64,000 nucleotides of DNA from positions 1-64,000 of the forward strand of contig NZ_MCAS01000045.1 of the NCBI RefSeq assembly GCF_003610895.1. The letters are read 5' to 3'. The notes beneath the pieces were generated by a model. The model saw nothing but the letters and a program-made list of their open reading frames with translations, was not told where the DNA came from and did not search any database. Both the position numbers and the translations under genes were made by a program. This document shows, one piece after another, positions 61,701 through 64,000 of the stretch; the first letter of the stretch is position 1, and every line of letters starts with the position of its first letter. The stretch comes from Paraburkholderia fungorum (GTDB lineage Bacteria > Pseudomonadota > Gammaproteobacteria > Burkholderiales > Burkholderiaceae).

Positions 61701-61849
61701 AACCGGGAGGTTTCGATTTCGATCTGGCAAAGCCTTGCGACGACTAGCAGCGCCAGCAGAAAGGCTGCGACCAGAGACCACTTGAGCCAGTTCCAGACCC
61801 GCGCAGCACCGAGCGTACGAAGCGAAAACCGAACCAGCGGCCGGTTCAT
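58799..61849 (-). CDS. Class A penicillin-binding protein, long form
   Basis: The 1016-residue protein has a cytoplasmic start, one transmembrane helix (about 22-42), a GT51 transglycosylase domain (LLFIEDRYLL with the catalytic Glu, STPGGSTLATQIEKF, RRQIVVHYLNSVPLA) and a transpeptidase domain with SxxK (LGSTAKLRT), SxN (HSVNLVFVRL) and KTG (VYGKTGTGDQ). All catalytic motifs are present, so it should both polymerise and cross-link peptidoglycan. It is longer than typical PBP1 proteins, with large inserts between GT51 and the SxxK motif and between SxN and KTG. GGGAGA precedes ATG 61849. Confidence 0.93.
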   Translation of the reverse strand: MNRPLVRFSLRTLGAARVWNWLKWSLVAAFLLALLVVARLCQIEIETSRFQARYLSELTHDVGFTLGEGVSPSIRFPTHGPYDERLGYTLLPSFQQRLTARDFAVASQARDSERMLSLADDGLFLPYQEKDQAGLQLFDGTGAPLFDRRYPNRVYNRFEAIPPLVVNSLLFIEDRYLLDADQPDRNPAIDWGRFSRALVDQGIRVFNRHQSTPGGSTLATQIEKFRHSPGGRTKTPPEKLRQIASASVRAYLDGPQTMPVRRQIVVHYLNSVPLAALPGIGEINGIGDGLAAWYGRNFDEVNRILDVPTSDDSLADQAVAFREVLSLMIAQRAPSYFLHHGYGDLERRTDSYLRLLATGGVISHSLRDAALAAHIELRPPPRSHSTESFVNRKAVTSMRAHLLAALGIPGFYELDRLDLQVTGTLNNAVQQTVSDRLASAATRDGAQAAGLYGFEMLRPQDDPSKIAYSFTLFERRNGANLLRVQTDSVNEPFDINQGARLNLGSTAKLRTVITYLQIVSDLHTRYASLSMAELKRVKPDPMDVLTRWALDYLAHTSDRSLQDMLDAAVERKYSASPGETFYTGGGAQTFSNFESSDNGRILTVHVAFQHSVNLVFVRLMRDVVHYEMIHTSGPSSYWLDDPATRKLYLTRFADQESRVYMKRFYTKYDGKAPDEALVILLQGVRKSPPKIATVLRSIAPDGSQAWFDARMRAALKGTSAASLTDDDLAKLYKKYAIDRFNLNDRGYIASVHPLELWTVNYLREHPDATLDQLQNASRAVRPGTYSWLFKTRYHATQDRRIKRMVELRAYDAIGKSWQALGYPFANLTPSYAAAIGASGDRPAALAQLIGIIVNGGDKVPTESIARLDFAKDTPYETHFTRASVAPRAMVSPQIVNVVRELLSDVVQGGTARRLAQGMTFPDGKTLAVYGKTGTGDQRFDVFAPGARLIESRKVNRTAIFVFAFGDRFFGALTAYVHEPYAARYDFTSAMAVQFLKSLAPALQPLLDSNSHWAIAS

Positions 61850-62088
61850 GGCGGCGTCTCCCGGGTAGCTGCCCGATCACAAAAAACCTAACCAGCTTCA
61901 GTCTAGCGCGGAAAACGGATACGGACCCGTCCGGGCTTACCCGACGCTCAGTCCTTCCCGGGTTACAACCAGTAGTATTTCAAGTGCGCTGATCGCGTTG
62001 TACGCTGTCGACCGCGCCGGATGGAATGCATTTGCACCTCGGTCCAGGCGGTCTATCGTGCACTTGAACGATTTCAATGGAGCACGCC

Positions 62089-62628
62089 ATGGCCGACCCA
62101 CTTGCCGAATGGCACACCGAGCACATTAATTTCGTCCGGCTATTCGACATTCTGGAAGAACAGGTAGCTGAGCTCTGCCGGGGCGAGAGTCCAAATTACG
62201 CTCTCATGGCCGATATCCTTTACCACATGCGGAATTTTTCCGATCGTGTTCATCATCCGCGGGAAGATGTTGCGTACGCGCGGCTTGCAGAAAGGGATCC
62301 CGGCACTCAAATTGTGGTGGATCGCCTTCTGCAGGAGCATCGCGTGATCGCCACGGCCGGCGATGAACTCTTGGTTCGAATCAGTGAAGCCGCGGGAGAT
62401 GTTGTAATCCCGCGCGCGGCTCTGGAGGCGGCAACGGCGACGTATCTTGTATATTATCGTCACCACCTTTCCACTGAGGAGCGAGGCGTGATGCCTCGTG
62501 CTGCGCAGGTGCTGACAGAACAGGACTGGGCTGCAGTCGATGCGACCGTATACCCGCTAGCCCGGATCCGCTTTTCGGAGACAATGTACTGGAGCGCTTC
62601 GAGGCGCTTCGCAGGCAGATCGCTCTAG
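62089..62628 (+). CDS. Hemerythrin-like (HHE) domain protein
   Basis: ATG 62089 follows GGAG by about seven bases; ATG 62077 has no such site. The 179-residue product has the HHE four-helix di-iron pattern: EWHTEHINFVRL, RVHHPREDVAYARL, LLQEHRVIATAGDE and YYRHHLSTEERGVMPRA, giving His and Glu ligands from all four helices. Such proteins bind oxygen or NO, or store or sense iron. It is monocistronic, between a penicillin-binding protein gene and a SpoIIAA-like gene. Confidence 0.88.
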   Translation: MADPLAEWHTEHINFVRLFDILEEQVAELCRGESPNYALMADILYHMRNFSDRVHHPREDVAYARLAERDPGTQIVVDRLLQEHRVIATAGDELLVRISEAAGDVVIPRAALEAATATYLVYYRHHLSTEERGVMPRAAQVLTEQDWAAVDATVYPLARIRFSETMYWSASRRFAGRSL

Positions 62629-63096
62629 ACGTGCAGGTGTCAAAGGACTTGGGTCAACCACCGGGCACTCATTGATTGACGCCGGCTAAGGGTGCTGTTC
62701 GCGCGCGTCAGCGATGCAACGGCATCCGGCTCACCTGTCCGTGGAAAAATGTCCTCGCGCAGGCCGTCGACTTACTTGTAAGAGATTGCCAGGTGCGCTG
62801 TCAGGGCGTAACGATGCTCGAATGTCCGCAAACGGGTTTGGGTGAACGCCCCGAGCTGGCCGCGAGGTGCCGCACCTTCCTGCTCGTACTCGAACCGAAC
62901 GGCTGGCCACGCAGCGACACGTGTCGCACGGGCGGGGGCATGGTAACGGGGCGGCGCCGTCAGCGTGCTCTAAACGGCATTAAACCCGCGTAACCGAGCC
63001 ATGAAAAAAAGGGGTATCGTGAAGAAGTAATTGAACGCCAGGCTCATCCGCGCTGTGCCTGCACATGTAGCGTCTCCGTAGTCAGGCGGTCTTGCC
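62629..63096. other. Intergenic region, nothing recognised
   Basis: Only short frames without motifs or initiation signals. The end of this stretch is the leader of the gene at 63097. Confidence 0.35.
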
Positions 63097-63453
63097 ATGA
63101 TCTTGTATGACACCGAGCCCGATTCCCCTGTCATCGAAATTTTCGTCGAAGGCAAAATCACCGACCACGATCTGGGCGAAGCCATTGAGCGCATGCGTGG
63201 TGATCTCGGACTGAACGGCAAGACTCGCGTGCTCGAACGCATCGAGCATTTCGCCGGCATCGAGCCGAAGGCGCTGTGGACCGATATAACGCTCGGTGTT
63301 TCAGAGACCCGCAAGGTCACGCGCGCCGGCGTGGTGGCCGATGCGGGCTGGATCCGTGCCTCGATGCATCTGGCGCGGTTCTTTGCGAAGGCCGAGGCCA
63401 AGGCGTTCCACGTCAACGAGCTGGACCAAGCGGGCATCTGGATCAAAACCTGA
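63097..63453 (+). CDS. SpoIIAA-like (STAS-fold) protein
   Basis: The 118-residue product has the SpoIIAA-like/DUF3478 pattern: VIEIFVEGKITDHDLGEAIE, LNGKTRVLERIEHFAGIEPK, ALWTDITLGVSETRKVTRAG and VVADAGWIRASMHLARFF. The family folds like STAS anti-sigma antagonists and binds lipids or membranes in some members, but has no fixed role. ATG 63097 has no strong ribosome-binding site. It is the last certain gene in the window. Confidence 0.88.
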   Translation: MILYDTEPDSPVIEIFVEGKITDHDLGEAIERMRGDLGLNGKTRVLERIEHFAGIEPKALWTDITLGVSETRKVTRAGVVADAGWIRASMHLARFFAKAEAKAFHVNELDQAGIWIKT

Positions 63454-64000
63454 GCGCCGCCCGGTGAATTTCGTCGCGATGAGCGCGTGCGAGCCGGGAC
63501 GGAGAGGTGGTCGGGCGAGGCTTTAAGAGGGGGCGTTTTGTGCGCTACAGATTTGCTACAGCAATGGTAGCAATCCATATCTGACAGGCCTTGCGCCTGT
63601 CATTCCCCCCTGAGCCATCGCCGCGCGAGGAAATCCGGCCAAGTGACTTTAGGCGTCCTAGTTCGGCCTTTACAGTCCTTCGGTAGGCCTTTTCGGAAGT
63701 CCGAACCATGATGAATAGCGGTCGTTCATACCCGGATCTGCGCGACTTCAGCGTAACCCGCTCCGTTTCATGTTGTCGGACCTGTTAGCTAGCCGGTTGC
63801 GCCCCGTCGTAAATGATGCCGAGCAAGAAACATATCTGGGTGTGTTGCGCGCTTAAGGCATCCATAAGGTATCCCCGATACCATCTCCGCCACTCCCAGC
63901 AGACGGGCAACGGACGCGAAACGTCAAGTCGAATGTTTAAGCAGGTTGAGAATCGTTCAGTGAATACCGAAAGCTCCGACATTTGGTCAGAATGGCTTTT
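63454..64000. other. Right edge of the window without certain genes
   Basis: A pair of GCTACAG repeats 11 bases apart (63544-63550, 63555-63561) lies shortly before a hairpin at 63582-63602. Frames near the edge (63785-63982, minus) lack support. Nothing else was recognised. Confidence 0.35.
63582..63602. terminator. Hairpin, possible terminator of the SpoIIAA-like gene
   Basis: TGACAGGC pairs perfectly with GCCTGTCA around a five-base loop. It is followed by TTCCCCCC, not a T-run, so termination is uncertain. Confidence 0.45.

Noticed and set aside
63097..63578. Minus-strand frame of about 200 codons (62970-63578) opposite the SpoIIAA-like gene
   Set aside because: The plus-strand frame has a coherent family pattern; the minus frame is Ser/Arg/Pro-rich antisense.
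1..64000. CRISPR arrays, tRNA and rRNA genes
   Set aside because: No regularly spaced repeats of 23-40 bases, no cloverleaf-like sequence with TTCRA arm, and no rRNA segments were recognised anywhere in the window.

Overview
The window looks like a chromosomal or megaplasmid segment of a Burkholderiaceae bacterium, most likely Paraburkholderia, Caballeronia or a close relative. The basis is high GC coding sequence, GBP-type porins (two), a YSC84/SYLF lipoprotein, a DUF3579 protein, many orphan GGDEF and chemoreceptor genes, an imuA/imuB fragment, and IS66, IS110 and IS3 debris. No rRNA, tRNA or CRISPR array was seen. It is accessory DNA: functional islands separated by decayed genes and mobile elements.

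Layout. 1-2501: an intact IS66-family element whose left tip coincides with the window edge. 2.9-7.1 kb: a PII-like gene, several microproteins and a solitary pstS. 7.6-15.4 kb: two paralogous Cache-GGDEF diguanylate cyclases flank a cell-envelope set: an HtrA-like lipoprotein whose catalytic His is Lys, two secreted proteins and a Pal-type lipoprotein. 16.6-19.5 kb: a complete NMT1/SsuA-type ABC importer (binding protein, ATPase, permease). 19.9-24 kb: an orphan OmpR-type regulator, a porin, a chemoreceptor and an overlapping DUF3579 gene. 24.4-28.6 kb: two paralogous small exported proteins, one ending inside a dispersed ~197-bp repeat, then pseudogenes (IS66 tnpA, merR tail, chemoreceptor).

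28.8-37.2 kb is the clearest metabolic unit. A minus-strand operon (ligI, a 21-codon leader, dctA, porin, ligJ, ligK, and a binding-protein-like gene without signal peptide) covers the lower part of protocatechuate/gallate meta-cleavage, from 2-pyrone-4,6-dicarboxylate to pyruvate and oxaloacetate. A divergent LysR gene with a perfect T-N11-A palindrome sits beside it, followed by a frameshifted LysR gene with two HTH domains. The ring-cleavage dioxygenase and ligC are not in the window.

37.3-41.2 kb: a YhcG/DUF1016 nuclease, a divergent histidine kinase/receiver pair and a SYLF lipoprotein. 41.3-47.4 kb is a patchwork of gene fragments: a resolvase relic, a MutS-like gene cut just after Walker A, a 1-kb imuA-imuB piece truncated at both ends, and a superoxide dismutase gene lacking its 5' part joined head-to-head to imuA. 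Among these are intact genes (DoxX-like protein, a second SOD-family protein, a lipoprotein) and the second repeat copy. 47.5-50.3 kb: a DUF3047 protein and a chemoreceptor. 50.9-56.3 kb: stacked mobile elements (IS66 tail, three-gene large serine recombinase module, second recombinase fragment, 5'-truncated IS3-family element, IS110-family element). 56.7-63.5 kb: an MHS-type transporter, a small membrane protein, a 1016-aa class A penicillin-binding protein, a hemerythrin-like protein and a SpoIIAA-like protein.

All calls come from reading the sequence. Family names rest on recognised motifs, with no database search. Most starts were set by ribosome-binding-site spacing.
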